This document shows positions 34,811 through 46,400 of a DNA stretch of 64,000 nt, in pieces. The notes beneath the pieces were generated by a model. The model searched no databases. It saw only the letters and a program-made list of their open reading frames with translations, and was not told where the DNA came from. The stretch lies in contig OW121848.1 of NCBI GenBank assembly GCA_933228895.1, positions 82,169,470 through 82,233,469 of the forward strand, in the 5' to 3' direction. The position numbers and the translations under genes are program-made. This DNA is from Platycnemis pennipes (taxonomy: Eukaryota > Arthropoda > Insecta > Odonata > Platycnemididae). Each line of letters opens with the position of its first letter. The first letter of the stretch is position 1.

Positions 34811-34830
34811 TTCTGGTCCCTAGTTATAAG

Positions 34831-35560
34831 TTCTACTCTTGCTTATGTGTCTTTGATCGTGTGAAAACATATGAGACATGGATTTATCTTTAGCTGTCTG
34901 ATTGAGCCTACATCTAAGTCGGTTTGTGAACTCCGCTTTTGACAAATAAAAAACTCTTAGGGCGAGGATTTTTTATTGAAAGTGTTTTATTAAAACAGTA
35001 CTCTAATCTAGTGATATAATCCCTATTACTTAAATTTTGTGTAAATAATGTCGGTAAAAGCTTGGTTACATTTGTCAATGTGTTCCAAGAAGCGAGACAT
35101 GAACTAATTGGCTGTATTGCCCTGCCATTTACACACATTCTTAAGAATTTATTTACGATTATCTTGTTTTTCTTCACTACTACTTAAAGTGTTTGTATCT
35201 AAAGCAAAGGTCCCTCGTGGTACCCTAAGGTTCATATTTTTTAGAATATTTACCTGTCATTAAACGCCGTGTAATTAATCCAATCATCCTAATTACTTTA
35301 TTCTGCGTGGTGGTTTATAGTTTTTCGCACGTCATTTAAGTAGAGCTTTTTTGTCAGTAGTTTTTTCAACTCTGTGTTACACAGTGAGATCCTATATTTT
35401 GCGTTTACAATTACATTTTCAGTGCGACCTTTGACATCTTAATTGTGAATGCCTTATTGTAACGATGATATTGCATACTTAAAAAAAACGCTGCTATGCA
35501 ATTAAAATACTGTGTCGCTGTTTAGAAAATACACGAAATAAAGTAAGCTGTGAAATGAGA
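34831..35560. other. AT-rich DNA, no gene recognised
   Basis: The 87-codon frame 34914-35177 (-) has no motif I recognise. The rest is featureless. Confidence 0.45.
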
Positions 35561-36060
35561 AATGGGGTCGTTTACCACATTTTTTATTGCCGAATGTGAT
35601 AGAGTTTGTGAAATAAAAAGACCCTTATTTTTCCGTTTTCTGATCCTTCCATTATTTCCTGAGTTATAAGCGGCGAAAAACTTATGTTTTTAACCCTTTC
35701 GGAAAAGTGGGCGTGGTGCAACCTTTGACGCATAACGATTTCGTCCAGTTACAACTGAGCCCGCGAAGCTATTTTGGCTTATCGTAATGGGGGGGACACA
35801 GCTGACTCGGCCAATGGGAGCGATTGCGACAGCATCTGTGCGAGCAGACCTTCCGACAATCCCCCTCCATTCCCTTCCCCTCCCCTAAAAGTAGTCAAGG
35901 ACGGGAGGAAAATGACACCTTTTGCTTATTTAAATTTTTGATTTATGAGTGAATGGTTGTGGTTAGAAGATTAATTTTTTCACTAAAATTCTTTTTTCGT
36001 TTCCATCTAACGATTTCGTGTACAAAATTGCGATTTCGGTTCCTAGTAAACGCCCCCATT
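35561..36060. mobile_element. Short TIR element (about 500 bp) with GC-rich core
   Basis: The left end aatggggtcgtttac (35561-35575) and the right end read inward aatgggggcgtttac (36060-36046) match at 14 of 15 bases. The word taacgatttcgt occurs twice inside (about 35736 and 36008). The core at 35700-35890 is GC-rich and contains ccaatggg. No transposase is encoded, so this is a non-autonomous element. No target duplication is clear, so boundaries could be off by a few bases. Confidence 0.6.
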
Positions 36061-38689
36061 GTTACCTCCGTAATTTTTTAGGCTGTGGACGAAATAGTAA
36101 AGGTTTTCTGCTCTCACAAGGAGTTTTTATAACAAGAGGAGGCAGCGTATTTTTACGGAATCATTCCATGTCGTGGGAACGAGAAGTCAGGATTAGGAAA
36201 GGACCCCGTGAAGGGAAGGGAAATAACGAAGATGGAGCCTCCCAGTGCGAAGCACTCATCACGTCGGCAGCGGCGGCATGCTATTAAAACTCCTGGAATT
36301 TCACCCATATGAGCTTTCTCCCTCTCCCTAGCCTTTCGCGATTTTCATTCTCTGCATTCATCGTAATTCGCTTGGCTCCTCTGAATATCGTAGCCTTGCT
36401 CTTTAAGTCTCTTTTACGCGAATGCAAAATAAGTCTCACGTGATACTTCAATGTCATCGATATACCCCAGCCTTTGATGCGAATGAAGAAAATGGATAAA
36501 AAGTCTTATGTGTGACAGTATCTCCATGAATATATTATTTTTTCAGTGAAATCGAGCATTCCTTAATGCCTGCAAATTTTTATTCTTATATTCTTATATA
36601 ATCTTCTATTATCTTTTTGTTCTCCATAATTATTAAGGAATAACCATTTTATTTGCTTGGAGAAATATTTATCACCCAAATGAAAAGATTCAAATAAATA
36701 TTTCTATGTTTCAACAACAGTTTGTCTTATCAAAAAGTTTTAACGTTTAATTTACATAGTCAAGAGCTCTGTGAAATGTATTTCATAAAGATTATAGGTC
36801 GTTAACATAGCATTAGACAGCGTTTTAGTACTGGGTATTTTAAAATCAAATCAAATTGAAATAACAGAATCACTTTTGGATAACGACGAGCAAATGTTGA
36901 CAGGCCTTTAGTTGTTCTTGGTAACGCATCATTCATGTAAATGAAGGGGAACTCAAAGCGATACGTATTATACTCGACGTTAGACTCAAGCCAAGGCGAG
37001 CACTAGACTGTCAAGCCTGTTATATGGGATGACGACAAAAGTGGTAATTTTACTAATTGATTACTCTCCGCTAGAGAGCCGGAATATTGGGGGAGAAGAA
37101 TTATGATCAGTTTAAATCTTTCATCTCCAACCTCCTAAGCGTTCTATGCATCATATCTGTATGATGAAGCTAATAAATCCCCTCACGAAAAATATCTAAC
37201 ATCCTATTGAGATTAAGGAGATATAGAATTTTTATACGAAGCACCCAAATGTAAAATGCCGGCATAAATTTCTAAATTTAGAGAGCATTCTATGAATGAA
37301 CATATTCCTTACTTTTCTCGGGATTACTCCTCAGTTCTTTTACTTACTTATACCTAAGATCATTCATTTTCTTGCTTTAGATGTTCATGATCGAGAAAAT
37401 CAGAGGGATTTAACCATTAACATCCAACATAGTGAAAGTAAAAGCTTTAAAATGTTCGTATTAAAATAGAGATTTGGATATATTAGCTTAAATTATAATT
37501 TACGTATCCTAAAATTTACTGCATTTAATCATGTATGTCGCGTATAAAAAAATGAATGCGAAAAATGCTGTGTGGGGAAGCAAAAATTTCATGTGCTCAA
37601 AATTCTTCGTGTTTTTGATACCATTTTAATATTCCATGTGTATAGATGCCTTTCAGCTTCCTTAAATTTGTGCCAATAATATTTGAATGCGTAATTTTCT
37701 GTTTTTTTCACAACATTTTTTCATATACTGACTCAGCTAATATATGTGCTTCATTATGACTTTTTTCTAATAGTATGGAGAATGGCTCCGTTAATGCTTT
37801 ATTAGGTTTTACTCACATGATCTTTGTGGATTAAATTCAATCTCTTTCCTTATAACACCGCCATACTCATTTACAATTGGCCCAACGCGAAGTGAAATTT
37901 TTTTATTCCTTTTTAATCATGATGATACGTTCTTAACTTGCTATGAAAATTTTCAACCATGAAAATGGAATTCTCTGTCATTGGCAAACAGAACATTATC
38001 ACACATTTAGCACATTAGGACTTTAATATATAGATTGCCACTTATTCCATTTAGGTAGTTTAGAATGCTTTTTTATGCTTTTCCGACGCTTTTCCAAGCG
38101 CTCTTCCTCTCTGTAACGCTGTGTGTCTTCTCTAAATGTAAACGATTTCAAGGCGTATTTTAAGAGAATGACTAAGGTTCCCACACTTCCCTTTCCCAAT
38201 GTTGCTGAAGACAGATCTTATATTATAATAAAAATTCTATTCCGTATAAAACTTTTACTTTATTGCGATATTTTGGAAAGTTGTGTAATCGTTATTAAGC
38301 ATATTTTGACTCTTTATTCCTTAAATGGTTCGATCCTAATTATCGCACCTGATTCCAATAAAAGTAGTAGCTCTTTACTGGTCACAACTCTTTAATATAT
38401 GCGTTGCGATCTCAGTTGTTTTCAACATATTGAGAGCGAATTTCTCTAAACTGTTACTAGACCAGGATGGGGTGAGTGCTTCACTGACTGCTCAAGTCAT
38501 TCTATTTCCGGTCGATCAGTATCAGAACTCATTGGAATTATGTCTCGCTCTTGTGCAAGTATCGTGTGTTACGGGCACGAAAGATTTCGACTTTATAACT
38601 GTTTCTTTGTGCTTGGTGTCTCGAAATTTCCAGCCTGTCTACAAGCTTCAACTTCCTTGTTCGCAAAGTGTCCTTCCATCCGCATCTAC
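36061..38689. other. AT-rich DNA, no gene recognised
   Basis: Frames 36018-36287 (crossing the element's right end), 38123-38395 and 38430-38735 (+) were examined; none has a recognisable domain. No repeats or inverted repeats of note. Confidence 0.5.
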
Positions 38690-39370
38690 AGCGATTATAT
38701 CACGACCAAACTCACCGTCTCCATCTATCAATTAGCCTCTCACCGACTCCCATTCACTCCACCCGCTCTTCTCTGCTGCAGCCCCGCCCCCTAAACTTCC
38801 CGTTCCAATCCCACTCCGACGTGTGTGTTTGTGTGTGCGCGACTGCTTTCCCATACGCCTTTTGATGGAGTTCCTCTTGGTGAATCCACGGAGTGATCCC
38901 TGTGGACGATCTCAATGCTCATCGCCTTCCCCTCGCCGGAAGTCAGGTTGCGAACCCCACCCCACCCGTACTCGAAAAGAATTGAAAATTCGAGGAAAGT
39001 GAGGAAAGTCAACGAGAAATGTAGACGGCAAGAGTTTTCATTTTATTTTGTGGGTGAAGGAGGCGGTCTCCACGTGGAAATCGGTCTATCTCCGTCCACC
39101 AGAGGCGCTCGGGTCGATATAATACGATGCTCGCTCCAACACGTACCCCTGCCCGCTTCTCCATCCTCCCCACCACCTCGAGGAGAGGTCTCTTCTCGTC
39201 TCCTTCCCTCCCTCTCCCAAGCTTTCCCCTGTATTTCCCCACCCTCTCTCCCACCAGTCCACCCACTTCACCTTACTACACACACACCCGGGCACCAGGC
39301 TGATCTATTTACTCCATCAACCGCTCTCGAGACTTCGCGTCAACTCCGCGGAACGAGAGTCTCTGGGTGA
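38690..39370. other. Pyrimidine-rich island 11
   Basis: The + strand is C/T-rich at 38700-38810 and 39140-39290. A GT/GC alternating tract (gtgtgtgtttgtgtgtgcgc) lies at 38821-38840 and a (CA)n tract near 39277-39286. CpGs are frequent. The 151-codon frame 38915-39370 (+) is Ser/Pro/His-rich and overlaps frames on the other strand, so it is probably not coding. Confidence 0.5.
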
Positions 39371-42169
39371 CTTAATGTTTCCCGCCAAAATTTTAGCATT
39401 TCATTTTCCCACGAGAATCGTGTCTCTGTTTAATTAGTTTCCTTCAGAATGCTTGTTCTGTGGCCTCAAGTCTTCTTCTCTTCAGGATGATTCTTGTCTC
39501 GCTGCGGGAGAAAAACTATTGCACTGCTCTTGTCGTCGGCTTTGGAATTTATGCATCTATGGATCATCCCGCGACGCCGTTGAACCTTTGTCGTCTCCTT
39601 AGGATAGTTTTTTTTACCGTTGATTGACGCTGGATATAAAACGTTGAGTGCAAGAACTCAATAAATTAGACTATATAGATATTTTGTATATTCTATTCCA
39701 AATTGCTGCAATCGAATTTCAATGTTATATATCTAATTTTATCATGACGTTAATAATGGCTAGCGTGAATTATTTAAAAGGTATGTGCTGTTGTATTTTT
39801 ATCACTGTAGCTGTATATATTTTTCACTCTTTTTGTCCAGACAATAAAACGATGAAATCTTTAATTACCAACTCTCCTTAAAATGCATTTTCTATGGTCA
39901 TTACGAGAATGCGTTCATTGTCAAAGATTGAAAATTTCTTTGTAGACTAAATGGAAACGGCCGGCATCCCTCGTTAAACTAAACTTCATTGAAATTCATT
40001 AAAGTAGATTTGGATTGAGGGTAAAATTATTTGAAACATTTTAGAAACATAGATGTTAGAGAAATTATTTCAATACCAAATATGAGTCAATGGTGTAATC
40101 GTGATATGATTGTTGAGTATAAAAATAAACTATTTTGCTTGCAAGTGGCTAAAGAGTTTGAGCCAAAAATGATTATCCAATTTTGCTGAAGATGACCATT
40201 AACTCAATCGACACGATAAAGTGTCATCATTCTGCAGCGCAGTTCTGGAATCATATACTTGTTATTATCCTCGTTGTTTATTTAAAAGATCTTACTCTAC
40301 TCTACGCTATACTTGGGATATTAATATATTCTATGTGCATGTAACTACAGAGTTTTTCAAATTAAAAAATTAATATTTTCCTAACCAACCGTATGCACAC
40401 ACGCTGTGTAATGGATTGTCAAAAAATGTTACTCGCAACTAATATAACCTTAGCGAAAGTACGTTGAACCCAAGCCCCGCAACCCCTAAGGCTTTGAAGC
40501 ATGCATTCCAGGGCTTTTATTTTCGCTACCTTTATATTTCGTTCACGATTTCTGCGATAGTATTTGCTCAAAATATCCTCACTCCTCCTATGCTCTTATG
40601 TGGTGAGGAACGGGCTTATATGGTGATTGGGGTTGCCGGTGGAGACCTTTTCTACACTGATGTTCTTTATCCAGCCTGAACATTTTCCAACTCCTTTTCT
40701 CAGTGTTATATCGTTAAATCATTCATACACGGGTCAATATCTTTTAGAATAAAATGCAAGAAATTCATATATTTCTCAATTATTAATAAGAGTATAGTGC
40801 AATGGACCCATTATGCGTTGTAAATTATGTTATTTGTATTAGTTGAAGTAAAAACAACTATTATGGACGTATTCCAAGAATAACTCCCACTAAAATATAC
40901 CCCTCTTGGGAATATTCATAGTGATGTATGATGAACTTTGCACATTCAACTCACATTTGCATGGTTAGATTGTAACGTATGTCTCGTGCCGTGAAACCTT
41001 GCATGCTCTTCGTTATACGGTTATGAAACTCTCTGGCATCTTTACCTGTACTCCTGGACTCTTCCGGGTCATGTCACACTTCAGCTGTCGATAATCGAAA
41101 ACCGAGAGCACTGCCCTCTGATTTCTCATTTCAGGGTACACGGTACACAAAAACTAAGTCTAAAGTACTGAGCGAACCGAAATTGTATCTCTCACCTTTT
41201 TAAAGCGCGGAAAAAGGCACGGTTTATTCTTACTAGAAGCACTAGTCGTAATGTTGATCCATTATTGTATCTGTGTAATTGTATTGGTCCATTATAATTA
41301 AGATAGTTCGCCAATATTATTTGTATCAAACTTTTTTCACTTATTAATAGTCGGTAATTCCCTTAATTTCCGATTATACGGCTCATCGGGAGGACCTTTT
41401 ATTTTCATGATCATGAATGAAATCGAGACTCCTGCCTTTTTACTTTTGAGAAAAAAATAAAAACAAAGAGACATTAGTCATGGTCACATTTTAGATTTTC
41501 ATCTCCATGTTCCTAGTGGAAATGAAAAGTTATTTTATTAAAATTTTTGATATTATTCCATAAAGGTTGGGGAAGATTTATGATTTTCAAAATCAAGTGA
41601 ATTATTTATTTGAGATTATTTTTTAAAAGCTGTGTTGCATTCCACAGTACTGTGATTATCTCTTTCCCTCCTGAATTCAATAAAAATATCATTCTAAATT
41701 TAAAAAAGTAATGAAAATTGAGTATTGGCTATATATATTGGCTGTGCAGTTAACTTTGGATTAGCGGAAAAGGAGGGAAGCTTAATTTATGCTTTTCAAC
41801 ATTATAATAGTCCTCATAAGTCTCCGTAATTTCTTAATTTGATAAATGTTTGAAAATTATTCTGAAACAAATTTGCAAAATTGTTGCAAATTGCACCTGT
41901 TTTGCTTTCTCAGTTCTACTTTATATGTATTACCTCCTAACTCTTCAGTTTGATAGTCTTTACTGTTGCGTCAAGCAAACGCAGTAATTCATATGGTTTC
42001 CTAGTGAGATGGGATTCATCAGTGTGTTAAAAAGTCATCGAAAGGGATAAATTGCTGAACCAATTTTTGCATAATGAAAAATTATTTTTTAATTGATAAT
42101 TTTGAATTTTATTATAGATACTATATCCCTCTTCAGGATAAAAACTTTTATTTAAAAAAGGAGACGAAA
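39371..42169. other. AT-rich DNA, nothing recognised
   Basis: Short frames at 39648-39881 and 40464-40679 (+) have no motif. No repeats stood out. Confidence 0.55.
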
Positions 42170-42430
42170 TCTTGCCTATTTCTGACGCTCTCGTTCCCCT
42201 CTTTTCCTCTCCTGCAGCTCCTCTTCCCCTCCTTTCTCATCCTCCATCCTACTTCTCCTCCATTTGCTCCACTATCTGGCTTCATCTCCCTCGATCCCTG
42301 CGCCTCAGAGAGCTTCTCGTCTCTTTTCACCACGAAAAACCTCGCTCGCATTCGCTAAGCCTTGCATCTCTTGGAGTGACGTCATCGCTGACGCAGTGCA
42401 GCGTCATTGATTGTCCCTGCACCCTTTCCC
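42170..42430. other. Small pyrimidine-rich island 12 with a CRE-like site
   Basis: The + strand is C/T-rich from 42190 to 42330. A perfect 8-bp TGACGTCA palindrome, the CREB/ATF response-element consensus, lies at 42377-42384. It is followed by the words gctgacgcag and agcgtca, giving a CG-rich cluster. A single 8-mer is weak evidence for regulation on its own. Confidence 0.45.
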
Positions 42431-45019
42431 CTGGCATTTCTCTAGTTATATATCATTTCTCTTTCTCTTTCCTAATCACGGTGTCAAAAAATACATCCGT
42501 GGATGAGTTCGACTTTTCGTCTAACGCTATTAGAATTTCAGTCTTTATTTTTGCTTTTGCATTATTTTCTGCGTCCTCCATATAGTAATACTAAGTTTTT
42601 TCCCGAAATTTAGCCAATTCTACGTAAGTGATCGATTTTCATGTAAATTGTTTAAATGTTACTTTAATCAATAAATATTTTAAAGATATTGGATGCCTAA
42701 CATTCTAATTTTACGCCTATGTCTTTATCTACTCATTAGCTTACAATTGATAATGCCCACGAAATTACCGTAGTGGTGTTTTAGTGATATTTAATCCGAA
42801 ATTCCGTGTGTTAGTGTGCTTCACCTGAGGCAATTTCTGTCCTTATAAAGCGTCTCTCTTAAGTAGCATCTGTGGGTCATATCTCATGAGTAAAACAGCA
42901 ATAACAGTACAGGACCATGTATTTACTTGAAAACCTCGTATTATTTTGTTTCTGCCAAAATTTAATGATTAACTTTTCATATATAAGTTGATTTAAGCAT
43001 ATTTGGTGATTTTCGATCGCATGGGTATTCAATTTTGAATACAACTTACTAAGTATTTTTTTGTCGCATTGAAAGTGTTAAATGGGTACCATTATTTTTT
43101 CTCGTAAGATCGTTTATGTTACGGAAATGTGACGTCTGTTGACGGTGCAGTCGGTTAAATTTTGGTTATATTTTATTATTCTTAGCGTTCTTGTTACAGT
43201 TTTTGTTCTTTTTCGCTAATTTTGTTGAAGGTCAGGAAGCCTTGAGTTTAAGTATTTAGTCGGATTTATCGCCATATTTTTATTCCAGTGGAAAGTATTT
43301 CTTCCATCTGAATGTTTCCCTTTTGCCATTTATCAGTCAGCGTTGAAAGTGCCCTTATGCAGCTGGGTTCCCGTTTAGTCTTTGGTTTCCCAGCCTTGCC
43401 ACAGTTTTCAATTCCCGCCTACATGTCTTATCCTGAAAGTTTCCCCAAGTCATTTTCACCACAGTGCCGACGCAAAAGCCTTAGAGATTTGGCTCTTAGT
43501 CTTGCGCACTTGCATACTTTATGACTCCTCCCTCTTCCTACCGCCCTCCGGGTTGTTTCCATAATTGCTGCTCACTCAAGCAGCCACAATTTGAGCCATC
43601 ACCCAACCTTTTGTGTGAGCAGATCCTTACTCTTGTAGTACTGTGATAGATTGAGCAGTCGCTGTTGGAATTTGGATTTTCTACTTCTTGTAACAATATT
43701 GATCGATTAATTTTTTATCGAAGAACTCGTGCTAAAGATGAATCCACGCTGTAAGTTTTGCTTTTGCTCGTAAAATATCCATTGTCTTGAAAGAATATGC
43801 CTGACTGGGTGGATATCTGAACAAATCCGTCATCCGAATCATAGGTTTTTAAATCTTAAATACTTTTTAAAACTTATTTTGGTACATTAATTTGCAACCA
43901 CTGTATATAATACGTTCGGCGTAAATGAATTCCAAAGGTCAAAATTTAACATTTTTCCTATTGCCTGTGTACTATATTTTATCACTTATTTACTAGTGGT
44001 CACGTTTGTAGCATATTCTATTTAGTGAAAATGGCATACCTAATGTATCTGATGGCCAAGGTAGCCGAGATGGTGAAGTAGTGTATATAAAAATGAAATA
44101 GGTTTTTTTAATACTCTCACCAAATTTCTAAGTAGTGACTAATGCCAAGTCCTGTTTCATAAGTAATGGTGATCGGGTTTTATGGCCCAATGTAAACCAT
44201 TGCATATTAAATTTTAACTTTTTAACGTTCCTGAAGGTTCGTTATTGTTGATGAATAGAGTATTTTCTCTTACACGCATTGCATCCTATGTGTTGGAAAT
44301 AACTATCAGATTTCTTAGCTATTGATAATTTTTATTACCCAGCTTAAAAGGTTCGTCGAAGTCTGTACTGCAAATGTTTCAACATTTTCATTTTTTTACG
44401 CTACCGTAAAATGTGTGTCATTTTGTATTTGAAGTCGAATAGCTTCATATCAGATTTGGGTTATCTTCCTTGATTTTCTCAACGTCCCCACAAGTGACAT
44501 ATAGGGTTCAAGTATAACAGTAATGGGTAGCCATAAAATGTCACTTTGGTAAATTCATGGTATTAGTTGTGTATCGCATTTTTATGAGTCATCACATTTT
44601 TTCCTATGTACCTGGATATTCTCAGAAATATTGTGTTTTTGTTCACTAATAGAGATTTAAATGGAGTAATATTATTTTTTGTAGCAATTTTGGAACCTCC
44701 TTTCCTCTTGTTCCGTAATGGTTACTGACACTCATTAAAAATTATGCAGGTATAGGGAGATAAGTTTTTTTATAATTTTGGTAATGGATTCTGGTTAGTG
44801 ATAAATTCAAATTCCGTGCATTTTCTAAATTGTGCTAGACATAAATATTCTGCTCTTTCCACATCTTAGATATGTATTTTTTAACTCATTGCAATTGTTT
44901 AACTAAATATCACCCGAAAAAGGAAAGCTTAATAGCATAATATCTTATTGAATGCATCGCGGTTTATTCACAGCGTCCTCCATTTGTCAATGTAGAAGTT
45001 TTTTCCTAGTATTGGATTT
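42431..45019. other. AT-rich DNA, nothing recognised
   Basis: An 18-bp perfect palindrome (gtattcaat and its complement) lies near 43025-43042. Frames at 43312-43524 and 43382-43564 (+) show no motif. Confidence 0.5.
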
Positions 45020-45244
45020 AGTCTGTGAAATGCAGCAACAAAGAAAAAGGTGAAGGACTACAAAAGCTGCCCTGGAGCAGACATCGACAGTGACCATAAT
45101 TTAGCAATGGTGAAATGCTATCTAAAATTCAAGACGTTGAAGAAAACAATGAAGAATGTATGGCAAATAGAAAAACTAAAGGAGGCTCAACACCAGCAGG
45201 CAGTTCAAAAAGCAGTGGATAACAACATAGGACTTAAATGTTGA
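45020..45244 (+). pseudogene. LINE fragment: C-terminal part of the endonuclease domain
   Basis: The frame reads VKDYKSCPGADIDSDHNLA and continues Lys-rich for about 45 codons. PGADIDSDHNL is the conserved final motif of the endonuclease (exonuclease-endonuclease-phosphatase fold) domain of non-LTR retrotransposons, where the SDH residues are catalytic. The upstream endonuclease part and all of the reverse transcriptase are absent. It is probably the same LINE type as the minus-strand fragments at 7.5, 48.7 and 59.8 kb, which cover the other end of the protein, but the copies do not overlap, so that is inference. Confidence 0.8.
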
Positions 45245-45479
45245 TTTAAAAAAATAGGTTTTGGAAATTCGAACGCATTTCATTATTTTACTTGAGCTCA
45301 AGAGTTAGAATTTTAAGCCAAAGTCTCGGTTTTTTTCTCTGGGAGGGGGGGGGGGTAACGTAAGAAATGTTTTCCTCCGATGTGGCATTATCTTATAGGA
45401 ATATGCTTAGGATCGCAAGCTTAATACCAACGAAGTCTATGGGAATGCAAACCATGAGTTTCATCTGAAGTGTTCAGCA
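45245..45479. other. Spacer with an 11-G homopolymer
   Basis: AT-rich sequence with a run of 11 G at 45345-45355. Nothing else recognised. Confidence 0.5.
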
Positions 45480-46400
45480 TTTCCTTTTATCTTCTATCCA
45501 TCCAAGTGTCGCAACCTCGTTTTAATTTCTGTCCCGTCCGGATTTCCGCACTCCATTTTACCTCCGAGTGCGCTCACCAATCCTTTTTTCATCCGCGTCT
45601 GTCAGCAATTCCGCATCCTCACTGCCTCGTCGTTATACAGCTTCTCATCGCAATCTTCCCGCACGCAGTCCTCCCCCTCACCCCACTCGACGCCATCATC
45701 CCTCGCTCCCTGTATGTGCTGGCCTTTCACTTCCATTCTCTCTCTCTCTCTCTCTCTCTTTCCCTCTCTGTACACTGCTCACTCCCACGTCGTACTCCCA
45801 CCTCCCTCTCTCTCTCTCCTTTTGCGGGAGAATGCCATGACCTACCGCATTGATTTGGTGGTTAGGGTTGGCCCGCGCCACCCGGCCCCGCCCCGCCGCC
45901 GAAACTCCCCGCCTTCCCCGAACACCCCTTCCCAAAAAATCCTCCCCAACTCATCCCGTCTTTTTCCTGCATCCCCCTTGAACTCCCACGCTAAACGCAC
46001 ACGCACCGATAATAGATTGAAGCTCACGCGTTCCCTGGAATCCGCACACTCTTGTTTCCTGCCCATTTTCATCTCTCTCGTCCTCTCCACTGTTTTATCT
46101 CCTCTCTCCCAGTCTCTCGGTCCCCCTCTCATCCCTTGCATCCCGTGGTGACGCTGGCGCCATCCCGGCGCCAGCTGGATGAAGCATTTCTCTCTCTCTC
46201 ATCTGGGGCCCCGCATGTCTCATTCGTCCCTCATAAATATCTCTCTTTCATCTCTCCTTCGTTTCCATTTGCCGTGTCCGTAGTTCCCTGTGTTATCTAT
46301 CGTGTCCCGTCCTTTTTCTTCCACTCTTTATCACCAATCTCATCGCCACCTTCGTTTCCTCGCGTCAATAAATCTATCCTTTCTTTGTTCTTCTGTCTAT
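45480..46400. other. Large pyrimidine-rich island 13
   Basis: The + strand is C/T-rich throughout with a (TC)n tract at 45737-45759, another near 45806-45817, and CpG-dense sequence at 45870-45925. A perfect inverted repeat ctggcgcc/ggcgccag with a 5-base loop lies at 46154-46174. Many overlapping frames up to 145 codons (45714-46151, +) occur in several registers with Ser/Pro/Leu-rich translations and no recognised domain. Confidence 0.55.

Larger units (their letters stand above)
31659..34830. mobile_element. hAT-type DNA transposon, degenerate, with nested insertions
   Basis: An identical 8-bp direct repeat, gttataag, flanks the element at 31659-31666 and 34823-34830. The element starts TAGGGACCGGAAAAAA at 31667, and its other end read inward starts TAGGGACCAGAAAAAA at 34822, so 15 of 16 terminal bases match. 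An 8-bp duplication with short TIRs is the hallmark of the hAT superfamily. The 3156-bp interior has no intact transposase. It carries a foldback element (32448-32702), a pogo/Tigger helix-turn-helix fragment, pogo-like ends and short hairpins, so it has acted as a nest for later insertions. Four ATGCTRATTT-like subterminal repeats lie near the right end. Confidence 0.85.
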
